Assembly: GCA_946623195.1 (NCBI GenBank)
Contig: CAMOQW010000006.1
Location: forward strand, 1-39,993
DNA: 39,993 bases
Reading direction: 5' to 3'
Source: an uncultured Prevotella sp.
GTDB taxonomy: Bacteria > Bacteroidota > Bacteroidia > Bacteroidales > Bacteroidaceae
Numbering within the stretch: the stretch's first letter is position 1; each line of letters opens with the position of its first letter. Both the position numbers and the translations under genes were made by a program. The notes beneath the pieces are model-generated. The model was not told the DNA's origin. It did no database searches and worked only from the letters and a program-made list of their open reading frames with translations. This document shows, piece by piece, positions 32,997 to 39,993 of the stretch.

Positions 32997-34196
32997 TTAG
33001 TATTCGCGGGGTTTGATAGTGGCAGAGTTGACGAAATCGTTGAGTGAGTTGTTGGTATCCTGCAGTACTACGCGTCCGTCGGACGTGATGCTGGCGGTCC
33101 GTCGGCATACCACCTCGCCGGAGTAGCCATTGGCCGACGAACAGTAGGTATAGCCAGCATCCAGATAGTCGTAGAGTCGTTTGGTATAGATGTCGGGGCC
33201 GGTCTGCGAACGGTTCTTCAGCACCTCCACGGCATCGATGACAGCACTGGTGGGAATCTCCATAAACAGGTTGCCGCGTGTTTTGCCGTAAGCATAGACG
33301 CGAGGCCACTGGGTGACATCCTCGTCAGTGCTGAAAATAACTACGGAGGCTGGCCCGCCCTGTACTAGGTTCATGTAGGTCAGTGTGCTGTAGCAGGTAT
33401 ATACCAGTTCCAGTGCCGGAGTGTCGGGGTTGTTGGTGGTGCGCCCTTGGATGTCCTTGGCCTCGAAGTCGGCATCCAGCAGGTTGTATTCGTAGGCATT
33501 CTGTGCCGTCAGCGTATGGTCGATGGCGCTGTTTACTAATAGCAACGTGCCGCCTGGCTCAATGGTGACGGCCGTAGTGGTGGGAATACGGTACACTTGT
33601 TTGGCAAATACCGTGTCGGGTACCTGGCCTGGCACGTAGGCTACCGTGCTCTCCGTTTCCGTCAGGGCGATGTATAGTCCGGCAGCATCGACGGTCTCGC
33701 CAGAGTTGTTGTAGATTTCTATGTATTTACCGGCCACGTAGTTGCGATTGTTAGCATCCTTGCTGCCTTCATAGTATATCTTGCCGATGAGCAACGACTG
33801 GTCTTTCTGTACCGTAGTGGTGAGGCGGATGGGGGTGTCGCTGCTGGCAGCGAGCATCTGCGTGTTCAGACTGCCCGACACCGTATAGGTGGCATTCTCA
33901 ATATGATTGCCCGTCAGGGTGGCATACTCCTCGGCCGTCATCTTCCATGAGGTTGAAATGTCATAGTTGTCGGGAACGATATTCTGGAAGGTCACCATGC
34001 CTTCGGCATCGGTCTCGGCTGTGATATTTTGTCCGTTCAACGACAAGGTGACTACTTTGCCTGCCACGTTGGCTGCTCCGAATCCGTCGGGCATGACAAC
34101 TTGTACTTTCACTGTGACGGGCTGTGTGGCATCGTCGAAATCCACACAGCTGACGAGCGTGCAGACGGTTAATAGTGTTATCAGTATCTTTTTCAT
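32997..34196 (-). CDS. DUF4876-type lipoprotein with fused N-terminal Ig-like domain (operon B)
   Basis: 399 residues. The lipobox LVSC gives Cys17. Residues about 24-90 are an Ig/prealbumin-like domain (VTVKVQVVMPDGFGAANVAG, TDAEGMVTFQNIV). The rest is the DUF4876-type domain: IGKIYYEGSKDANNRNYVAG, KYIEIYNNSGETVDAAGLYI, AIDHTLTAQNAY, and RVVLQDTNNSLNDF near the end. KYIEIYNNSGE resembles lamin-tail-like sandwiches (weak). It lies 6 nt after the TonB receptor and is probably its surface lipoprotein partner. Compare 25287 and 25681, where the two domains are separate genes. Confidence 0.88.
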   Translation of the reverse strand: MKKILITLLTVCTLVSCVDFDDATQPVTVKVQVVMPDGFGAANVAGKVVTLSLNGQNITAETDAEGMVTFQNIVPDNYDISTSWKMTAEEYATLTGNHIENATYTVSGSLNTQMLAASSDTPIRLTTTVQKDQSLLIGKIYYEGSKDANNRNYVAGKYIEIYNNSGETVDAAGLYIALTETESTVAYVPGQVPDTVFAKQVYRIPTTTAVTIEPGGTLLLVNSAIDHTLTAQNAYEYNLLDADFEAKDIQGRTTNNPDTPALELVYTCYSTLTYMNLVQGGPASVVIFSTDEDVTQWPRVYAYGKTRGNLFMEIPTSAVIDAVEVLKNRSQTGPDIYTKRLYDYLDAGYTYCSSANGYSGEVVCRRTASITSDGRVVLQDTNNSLNDFVNSATIKPREY

Positions 34197-34202
34197 TGCT
34201 AT

Positions 34203-36986
34203 TTACAAGTTAAAGAACAATTCTACACCGAAACTATAGGTTCCTGTGTTGCGCTGGGTCAGCGTACTTGAGGTGCTGGTGGTCATAAAGGGTTCGTAGA
34301 ACAGGGCATTGTTGGCATAGAACGACAGACCGGCTGTACGCCCCAGTTCCTTGGTGAGTCGGAACGAGAGATTCCAGGTGACGGGATTCTTCGTGGTGAC
34401 ATTGCTGCCTGCCTCTTTCTGCTGTTCGGCGACCTTGACATATTCAATGCCTGTCGGTTCGGCGGCATAGTAGTTACCATCGGCTCCCAAGTAGCCGCTC
34501 TGCATGTCGGCGGTCAGTTCGTGATAGTTGAGACCGGTATCTATCCAGCCAATCGGTGTCTTGGCGGCAGCATAGCTCAGTGTGGAGTTGTGCCAGATGA
34601 CCTGACCCGTGAACGAGGCCACCATGCGCAGTTGCGGGATGTTGGTTACCAGTCGCAGCGTGTTGACGAAACGGCGATAGCGGCTGTAGTCCAACTCTGA
34701 GGGATATACCATTTTGAAGGGGACGGTCTGATACTGGCTCCAGTTCCAGGTGGTGGTCTTGCTTTGGGGATTGTCTGCGTCTAAGTTCTTGGAGTAGCTC
34801 TTTGACTCCTGCCAGGCACCGCTCAGATAGACCGACGTGTTCAGCGGACGGATACGCCCGAGATCAAAGTCGAATTCAATGCCACGGTTGATGCTGACAT
34901 TGGTGTTGCCCACCTTGCCTGTAGTAGACCAGTAGGTGCTGGGGCGACTGCTGTCAGGGGTGCCTCCGCTGATGTCGATGCGTCCGTCGCTGCCAATGTT
35001 CAAACCGGCAGGCGTGGCGAAGTAGTAGACGGGGTAGGTGAGGAATTCCGTCACGTTACCGAAACCATTCGGGGTGCGGTCTTGGTAGGCCAGAATACTC
35101 AGCTTGTGCTTGCCCGGCAACAGGATGTCGATGCCAGCCTCTATCTTGGTGGTAGTGGCATTCTTCAGGTCTTTGGAAAAAGCGACATCATAGACGAAGG
35201 TGTGATAGCCGAGCATCTGGGCCGATACGTTGTTCTGAGGCATGTAGTTCAAGGCTACGCGGTCGGTATAGTGCTTGTCGGGATAAAGATAGGACAGGCC
35301 TGGCGTCTTCGAGTTCAGACCGAAACCTCCGCGCAGGTTGAGCCAGTCGGTCAGCTCCATAGTGACGTTCACGCGTGGCGACAGGGCAAAGGTGCGCACA
35401 TCATCGAAGGGCTGCATGGCTGTGAAACGGGCACCCAACTGGATGCGGAGGTTACGCTTTCCGGCATACTGCCATGTGAAGTTGTCCTCAGCGTATGCCG
35501 CTATCTGATGCAGACCCGGAATGTCGCTGAAGGCTCGCGGACGACCGTCACTGTTGGGACGTAGCGGGTGGCGCTCGTCATCGTTGTAGTAGCCGCGTCC
35601 CGAGTTCCAGTCGTACTTGTAGTCAACGCCCACCTTGAAACGCTGGTTGGTACGGCCTGTCTTCAGATAGAAAGAGTCGTTCACCTTCAGGTAGAAGTTA
35701 CCGGGATGCGAGTGGTTGATGCCGGTAGCCAGATAACTGGAGTTTTCCCATGGAATGCTCCAATATCCTGTCTCGGTGGCGGTGATGATGGGGATGAGAC
35801 CGCTGCTGGTGCCGACGAACGACGTGTTGCGGCTGTTGTTGGCCGTGAGACTCAGTCCAATGGTGTAGGAGATGTTGCGAGCCAGCAGTTTGTCGGGTGT
35901 CCATTTGCCGTTGTGGGTCAGCAGAAATGTTGCCTGGGTATTCTTCGACTGCGTGCCGTCGTCGATGGCATCAGGGTCATTGCCGCTCCAATCCTTGCCG
36001 TAGGTGTAGCGTAGCCGGGTGTCGGTATGCCACCGATGTGTGATGTCTACGCCGTAGCCTATGCTCAGGGTGTAGCGGTCGAAAGAGCGTGTCTTCTGGC
36101 GGGGATCGCCCCATGCCTGAGCGTAATCGATGTTGAAGTTCAGTACTCCGTAGCGGTCCATCTTCAGTCCTTTGCCCAACGAATAGTTCATGAGCGACGG
36201 GTTCACCTTACCCTTTACCTGCCAGGGCGTGATGCCTATCTTGCTGTGTACGACTACCATACCGCTGGTCAGGTCGCCGTATTCTGCCGAGGGGATGCCG
36301 CGAATCACCTCCACCTCGTCGATGTCATCGGCTGCTATCTGGCGCATATCGGTGCCGATGGCGGTGGTCGACGAGAAATCGCCTTGGCTTACGACGCCAT
36401 TGTTCGACAGGGGGACACCGTCTATCACGATACCTGAGCCAAAGCGGTTGGTGATGTTGTTGGCGGAAATCTCACGGAGTTGTAACTGCTGGCTGCTGGT
36501 CAGGTCGGCATTGCCCATGATATGGCCAGGCACCAACTGCATGATGTCGGCCAGCGACGAAGCCTGCAGATGGTCGATGGCCTGACGGCCAATGATGCTG
36601 CTGGTCGACGTGCCGCTGGCGTTCTGTCGGGCCACCACCATCACTTCGTTGAGGGCCAGAGTGGTAGGTTCCATCTGGAAGGTCAGCGACAGAGGTCCCG
36701 ATACCCGTATCTGGGTATTGAGGGACTGATAGCCCACATAACTGATGCTTAGCGTATAGAGCCCGGCTTCTACATGGGGAAAAGTGGCCCGGCCGTCCAT
36801 GTCGGTTACTGCCAGCAGTCCTGTGGGGTGCAGCTGAACGCTGGCCATGATAATCGCTTCTTGTGTCTGTTTGTCCTTTACCGTTAGGTTAACAGCGTAG
36901 GTCTTTTTGTCTGACTTCTGTGCCTCCAATCCTAAGGGGATGAGCGACAGCAGAAGAAACAGGAAAGTCTGCCTCATTATTTTCAT
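34203..36986 (-). CDS. TonB-dependent receptor with CarboxypepD_reg-like domain (operon B)
   Basis: 927 residues. A signal peptide (to about residue 22, LIPLGLEAQ) is followed by a regulatory-like beta domain (about 30-110: IIMASVQLHPTGLLAVTDMD). The plug comes next (about 118-245: FGSGIVIDGVPLSNNGVVSQ, VEVIRGIPSAEYGDLTSGMV), then a large barrel ending YSFGVELFFNL with the terminal aromatic-Xaa pattern. It shares plug wording, the GKxN...LxKGxxxxxxGVLN strand and gene order with the receptor at 26808. No SusD partner is present. The start at 36986 (MKIMRQ) could also be 36977 (MRQ). Its ligand is unknown; the HMA protein at the end of the operon points to a metal or metal complex (inference). 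Confidence 0.93.
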   Translation of the reverse strand: MKIMRQTFLFLLLSLIPLGLEAQKSDKKTYAVNLTVKDKQTQEAIIMASVQLHPTGLLAVTDMDGRATFPHVEAGLYTLSISYVGYQSLNTQIRVSGPLSLTFQMEPTTLALNEVMVVARQNASGTSTSSIIGRQAIDHLQASSLADIMQLVPGHIMGNADLTSSQQLQLREISANNITNRFGSGIVIDGVPLSNNGVVSQGDFSSTTAIGTDMRQIAADDIDEVEVIRGIPSAEYGDLTSGMVVVHSKIGITPWQVKGKVNPSLMNYSLGKGLKMDRYGVLNFNIDYAQAWGDPRQKTRSFDRYTLSIGYGVDITHRWHTDTRLRYTYGKDWSGNDPDAIDDGTQSKNTQATFLLTHNGKWTPDKLLARNISYTIGLSLTANNSRNTSFVGTSSGLIPIITATETGYWSIPWENSSYLATGINHSHPGNFYLKVNDSFYLKTGRTNQRFKVGVDYKYDWNSGRGYYNDDERHPLRPNSDGRPRAFSDIPGLHQIAAYAEDNFTWQYAGKRNLRIQLGARFTAMQPFDDVRTFALSPRVNVTMELTDWLNLRGGFGLNSKTPGLSYLYPDKHYTDRVALNYMPQNNVSAQMLGYHTFVYDVAFSKDLKNATTTKIEAGIDILLPGKHKLSILAYQDRTPNGFGNVTEFLTYPVYYFATPAGLNIGSDGRIDISGGTPDSSRPSTYWSTTGKVGNTNVSINRGIEFDFDLGRIRPLNTSVYLSGAWQESKSYSKNLDADNPQSKTTTWNWSQYQTVPFKMVYPSELDYSRYRRFVNTLRLVTNIPQLRMVASFTGQVIWHNSTLSYAAAKTPIGWIDTGLNYHELTADMQSGYLGADGNYYAAEPTGIEYVKVAEQQKEAGSNVTTKNPVTWNLSFRLTKELGRTAGLSFYANNALFYEPFMTTSTSSTLTQRNTGTYSFGVELFFNL

Positions 36987-37020
36987 TACTTCCGTTAGAT
37001 AGAACCAAATTTTGCGGGTG

Positions 37021-37068
37021 CAAAATTACTAATAAATTAGAACGCGTGCAATACCTATAAATGGTGAT
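37021..37068 (-). promoter_or_regulatory. Operon B promoter with the element shared with operon A
   Basis: Minus-strand TAATTTTG (37021-37028) has ATTG (37049-37052) 20 nt upstream. TGCAATACCTA lies at 37047-37057, exactly as far from the -7 box as in operon A. The second half-site here (37062-37068, TGGTGAT) is degenerate. Confidence 0.68.
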
Positions 37069-37080
37069 TTTGGGAAAATT

Positions 37081-37108
37081 CTTCACCCTTCATTCTTCAT
37101 TTTCCATT
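37081..37108 (+). repeat. 7-bp-period array upstream of the M16 protease gene
   Basis: Four heptamers CTTCACC, CTTCATT, CTTCATT, TTCCATT lie 9 nt before the -7 box and occupy the expected -33 region. Confidence 0.8.
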
Positions 37109-37117
37109 CTATTTTTG

Positions 37118-37125
37118 TACCTTTG
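37118..37125 (+). promoter_or_regulatory. M16 protease promoter -7 box
   Basis: A perfect TACCTTTG 26 nt before the ATG, without a TTTG at the right distance; the 7-bp array is there instead. Confidence 0.62.
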
Positions 37126-37151
37126 CGGGCAAATTCAATAATCATCACATA

Positions 37152-39959
37152 ATGAGAAAGCAATTTTTAGCAACACTTTTACTGTTGGCTGTTACGGGTG
37201 CGTCGGCCCAGACACTGCCACAGGATCCTGTCGTGCGTAAGGGTACGCTGAAGAACGGCATGGCCTACTACATTCGTCATAACGGCAAGGAGGCCGGACT
37301 GGCCGACTTTTACATTGCCCAGCGTGTGGGCAGCATCCAGGAGGAACCCCGCCAGCGCGGACTGGCCCACTTCCTGGAGCACATGGCCTTTAACGGAACA
37401 AAGAATTTTCCGGGCAAGGGGAAACGGTTGGGCATCGTTCCTTGGTGTGAGACCATCGGAGTCAAGTTTGGTGCTAACCTGAATGCCTACACCAGCATCG
37501 ACCAGACGGTCTACCACATCGGGTCGGCTCCACTGAAGCGCGAGGGTATCATCGACTCCTGTCTCTTGGTGCTGCACGACTGGAGCCATTACTTGTTGTT
37601 GGAGGACGAGGAGATAGACAAAGAACGTGGCGTCATTCATGAGGAGTGGCGCACCCGCCGTGCCGGACGTGCCGTACAGAGGCTGATGGAGCAGGCCATG
37701 CCGAAAGTGTATAAAGGTACTAAATATGAGGACTGCTTGCCCATTGGTTCGATGGATATTGTCGATAACTTCCCCTATCAGGACCTCCGCGACTATTACC
37801 AGAAATGGTATCGGCCTGACCTTCAGGCCATCATCGTGGTGGGCGACTTCAATGTGGATAAGATGGAGAAGAAAATCAAGAAAATCTTTTCACCTATCCC
37901 CATGCCCAAGAATGCTGCCAAGCGTGAGTACTATCCCGTCAGCGACAACGACACGATGATTGTCGATATCGAGAAAGACCCCGAGCAGCCCATCGTACTG
38001 TGTCATCTCTACCAGAAGCGCGATGCGACGCCCGATGCAGAGAAGAATACCGTCGGCTATGTGCGTAGCGACTATGTCGACGGACTTATTGGCAATATGC
38101 TGAACGACCGGTTGGCAGAACTGCGCCAGCAGGCCACTCCACCGTATCAGAGTGCTACGGGGCGTGCTTCGTCGTTCTTCCTCAGCCGTACCAAGGAGGC
38201 TTTCTCAATGTCTGTCAGTTGTAAGCAGGACAATATTCTGGGCGGGCTGATAGCCGCCATTGGTGTGGCAGAACAGGCACGCCAGCATGGTTTCACGCAG
38301 GCCGAACTGGACCGCGCCAAGAAGTTTAAGCTGAACCACGACGAGCGCAAGGCCCGCGAGCAGGGAGATCGCCGTAATTCAAAACTGGTGAGCGAATGTG
38401 TGCAGAACTTCCTGGAGGGCGAGCCGCTGCTGTCGGTTGACTACCGTTTGGAACTGACACGCCAATTCGACCGTGAGGTGACACTGGAGGAAGTCAACCA
38501 AGCTGTCCGCGAACTGATTACCGACCGCAATCAGGTGGTCATCATGTATGCACCGGACAAACCGGAGGTGCATCTGCCAACGGAGGCCCAGTTGGAGGAG
38601 GTCGTATTGGCCGCCCAGCAATTGAAGTATGCTCCCTATACGGAACAAACGGTGGCTGAGCACTTTATCACCCATCTGCCCAAGGCAGGCTCCATCGTTA
38701 GCGAGAAACCCTACCGTCATGGTTTCACGGAACTGACATTGTCGAACGGGATGAAGGTTTATGCTAAGAAGACCGACTATTCTGCCGATGCCGTGATGAT
38801 TCGTATGAAGGCAGAAGGTGGAACGTCGCTCTATTCGGATGCCGATATACCCAACTTCTCGCTCATCTCCAGTGCCGTGACAGAAGGCGGTGTCGGTGAC
38901 TTCGACCAGACTACGTTGCGCAAGATGCTGAAAGGCAAGTCGGTACGCATCAGTCCTTCGGTAGGTTCCAAAAGTCAGAGTATCAGCGGTGGCGTGTCGG
39001 TAAAGGATATGCAAACATGGTTTGAACTGGCCTATCTCTATTTCACCCAACCGCGCCGCGACACCGTGGCCTATCAGGGACTCATTAACCGCACCCGTGC
39101 CTTCCTGACCAACCGTAATGCGTCGCCGAAGGTTGACTATAACGACTCTATCAATGCCGTCCTCTATGGACATCATCCGCGTCTGAAACCTGTAGTTCGG
39201 GAGACGCTCGACAAGGCTGACTACGACCGTATTCTGGAAATCTACCGCGAACGATTCAGCGATGCTTCCAACTTCCGGACAGTCATCATCGGCAACTACG
39301 ACGAACAGGAGTTGCGTCGACTGCTCTGCCAGTATTTGGCTCCGCTCCCCGCCACTCATAAGGCCGAGAAGACCAACTACCAAAATGTGCCTCAAGTGGT
39401 TGGAGGACAGCAGGTTGTGCAGTTCCGCAAGAAGATGGCTACCCCCTTGGCTAACGTTTCTGTGTTCTATACGGTCGATGTGCCCTTCACCCCTCAGAGT
39501 GACCTTGAACTTGATTTCCTGAAGCGTTGCCTCTCTATCGCTTATACGGATTCTGTACGCGAGGAGAAAGGCGGCACCTACGGGGTCAGCGTGGAGTTTG
39601 ACTTGCAAAAGGATGACAAACCTAATGCCACATTCCGAATCTCCTACAATGCCGACCCGCAGCGTTATGACGAACTGAATCCTATCATCTACCAGCAGTT
39701 GCGGCACATTGCTCAGCATGGACCTGCAGAGAGCAGCATGAACAAGGTGAAGCAGTATCTGGCGAAGCAGTATCAGCAGTTGGCCATCATGAACGACTAC
39801 TGGGACTATGTCGTCTGGCATGAATTGGAAGATGGTGCCGACTTCGACCGTGATTACTGCAAGATGGTGGAGCAGATGAAGGCTGAGAATGTGCAGCGTA
39901 TGGCTCAGCGACTGTTGGATGCCAAGCGTTGCATAGAGGTGACGATGTTATCAGAGTGA
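37152..39959 (+). CDS. M16 (pitrilysin/insulinase) family zinc metalloprotease
   Basis: 935 residues, fitting the long two-half Bacteroidetes M16 proteins. A signal peptide (1-20, ending ASAQ) places it in the periplasm or at the envelope. The inverted zinc motif HxxEH is HFLEH at 73-77, with the further Glu ligand expected in the Glu-rich stretch EDEEIDKERG (151-160), and RGVIHEEWR after it. The second half (about 520-935, from FTELTLSNGMKVYAKKTDYS) repeats the fold without HxxEH, as in inactive halves that help form the chamber. It probably degrades peptides. It is divergent from operon B over a 165-bp region, but there is no direct evidence of shared regulation. Complete within the window. 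Confidence 0.94.
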   Translation: MRKQFLATLLLLAVTGASAQTLPQDPVVRKGTLKNGMAYYIRHNGKEAGLADFYIAQRVGSIQEEPRQRGLAHFLEHMAFNGTKNFPGKGKRLGIVPWCETIGVKFGANLNAYTSIDQTVYHIGSAPLKREGIIDSCLLVLHDWSHYLLLEDEEIDKERGVIHEEWRTRRAGRAVQRLMEQAMPKVYKGTKYEDCLPIGSMDIVDNFPYQDLRDYYQKWYRPDLQAIIVVGDFNVDKMEKKIKKIFSPIPMPKNAAKREYYPVSDNDTMIVDIEKDPEQPIVLCHLYQKRDATPDAEKNTVGYVRSDYVDGLIGNMLNDRLAELRQQATPPYQSATGRASSFFLSRTKEAFSMSVSCKQDNILGGLIAAIGVAEQARQHGFTQAELDRAKKFKLNHDERKAREQGDRRNSKLVSECVQNFLEGEPLLSVDYRLELTRQFDREVTLEEVNQAVRELITDRNQVVIMYAPDKPEVHLPTEAQLEEVVLAAQQLKYAPYTEQTVAEHFITHLPKAGSIVSEKPYRHGFTELTLSNGMKVYAKKTDYSADAVMIRMKAEGGTSLYSDADIPNFSLISSAVTEGGVGDFDQTTLRKMLKGKSVRISPSVGSKSQSISGGVSVKDMQTWFELAYLYFTQPRRDTVAYQGLINRTRAFLTNRNASPKVDYNDSINAVLYGHHPRLKPVVRETLDKADYDRILEIYRERFSDASNFRTVIIGNYDEQELRRLLCQYLAPLPATHKAEKTNYQNVPQVVGGQQVVQFRKKMATPLANVSVFYTVDVPFTPQSDLELDFLKRCLSIAYTDSVREEKGGTYGVSVEFDLQKDDKPNATFRISYNADPQRYDELNPIIYQQLRHIAQHGPAESSMNKVKQYLAKQYQQLAIMNDYWDYVVWHELEDGADFDRDYCKMVEQMKAENVQRMAQRLLDAKRCIEVTMLSE

Positions 39960-39970
39960 GAGAAAAGAAA

Positions 39971-39993
39971 TCGAATATCGAAATATCGAAATA
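39971..39993 (+). repeat. Short repeat (TCGAATA / TCGAAATA) at window end
   Basis: Units of 7, 8 and 8 bp start 11 nt after the protease stop and run to the window edge. It may be another member of the 7-bp-period group, or may continue outside. Confidence 0.55.

Noticed and set aside
21430..36986. Polysaccharide utilisation locus
   Set aside because: No SusD-like protein and no carbohydrate-active enzyme; the partner genes are of DUF4876, DUF6850 and HMA type.
38379..39821. Minus-strand open frame of 480 codons
   Set aside because: Antisense to the second half of the M16 protease; no family resemblance.

Overview
The window looks like a piece of a Bacteroidales chromosome, most likely Prevotella or a close relative (inference). 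Promoters follow the Bacteroidetes pattern, TTTG, 19-20 nt, then TAnnTTTG, and most genes lack a recognisable Shine-Dalgarno sequence. Much of the coding capacity goes to exported lipoproteins, OmpA-type proteins, TonB-dependent receptors and outer-membrane barrels, and the housekeeping genes are of Bacteroidales type. No phage, IS element, integrase or CRISPR array was seen.

Layout. 1-6325: cell-envelope genes (a partial surface protein, two OmpA-family proteins, a secreted protein with a C-terminal sorting-like tail, and a divergently transcribed barrel-like protein). 6433-8208: a paaK-type phenylacetate-CoA ligase with a double-ACT protein. 8283-8360: tRNA-Val(TAC). 8529-12870: purB, an RsuA/RluB-family pseudouridine synthase with a repetitive disordered N-terminus, and asnS. 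12936-16165 (minus): a lipoprotein and DUF5723-type protein operon. 16273-19073 (minus): a CPA2-type cation:proton antiporter translationally coupled to a LolD-type ATPase. 19397-20288: an HU-related DNA-binding protein preceded by four 22-bp operator-like repeats, then an internally deleted flavoprotein remnant. 20396-21409: asd.

The region 21430-36986 (minus) holds two tandem paralogous operons. Each starts with a TonB-dependent receptor followed by DUF4876-type proteins and a DUF6850-type barrel. Operon B (36986 to 29872) adds a secreted protein coupled to an exported protein with three HMA-like domains, two of them bearing CxxC. Operon A (29804 to 21430) has two DUF4876-type proteins, a separate small lipoprotein and short secreted proteins. 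Both receptor promoters carry the same 11-bp element, TGCAATACCTA, at the same distance from the -7 box. I infer a pair of co-regulated, poorly described outer-membrane uptake systems; the HMA protein suggests a metal or metal-complex ligand for at least operon B. A divergent M16 zinc protease (37152-39959) ends the window.

A second theme is a dispersed family of short arrays with a strict 7-bp period but different unit sequences. At least eight lie in this 40 kb. Three occupy the -33 region of promoters (purB, asd, M16 protease), and three lie inside coding sequences (antiporter, DUF6850 barrel, TonB receptor), where gain or loss of one unit would shift the reading frame.
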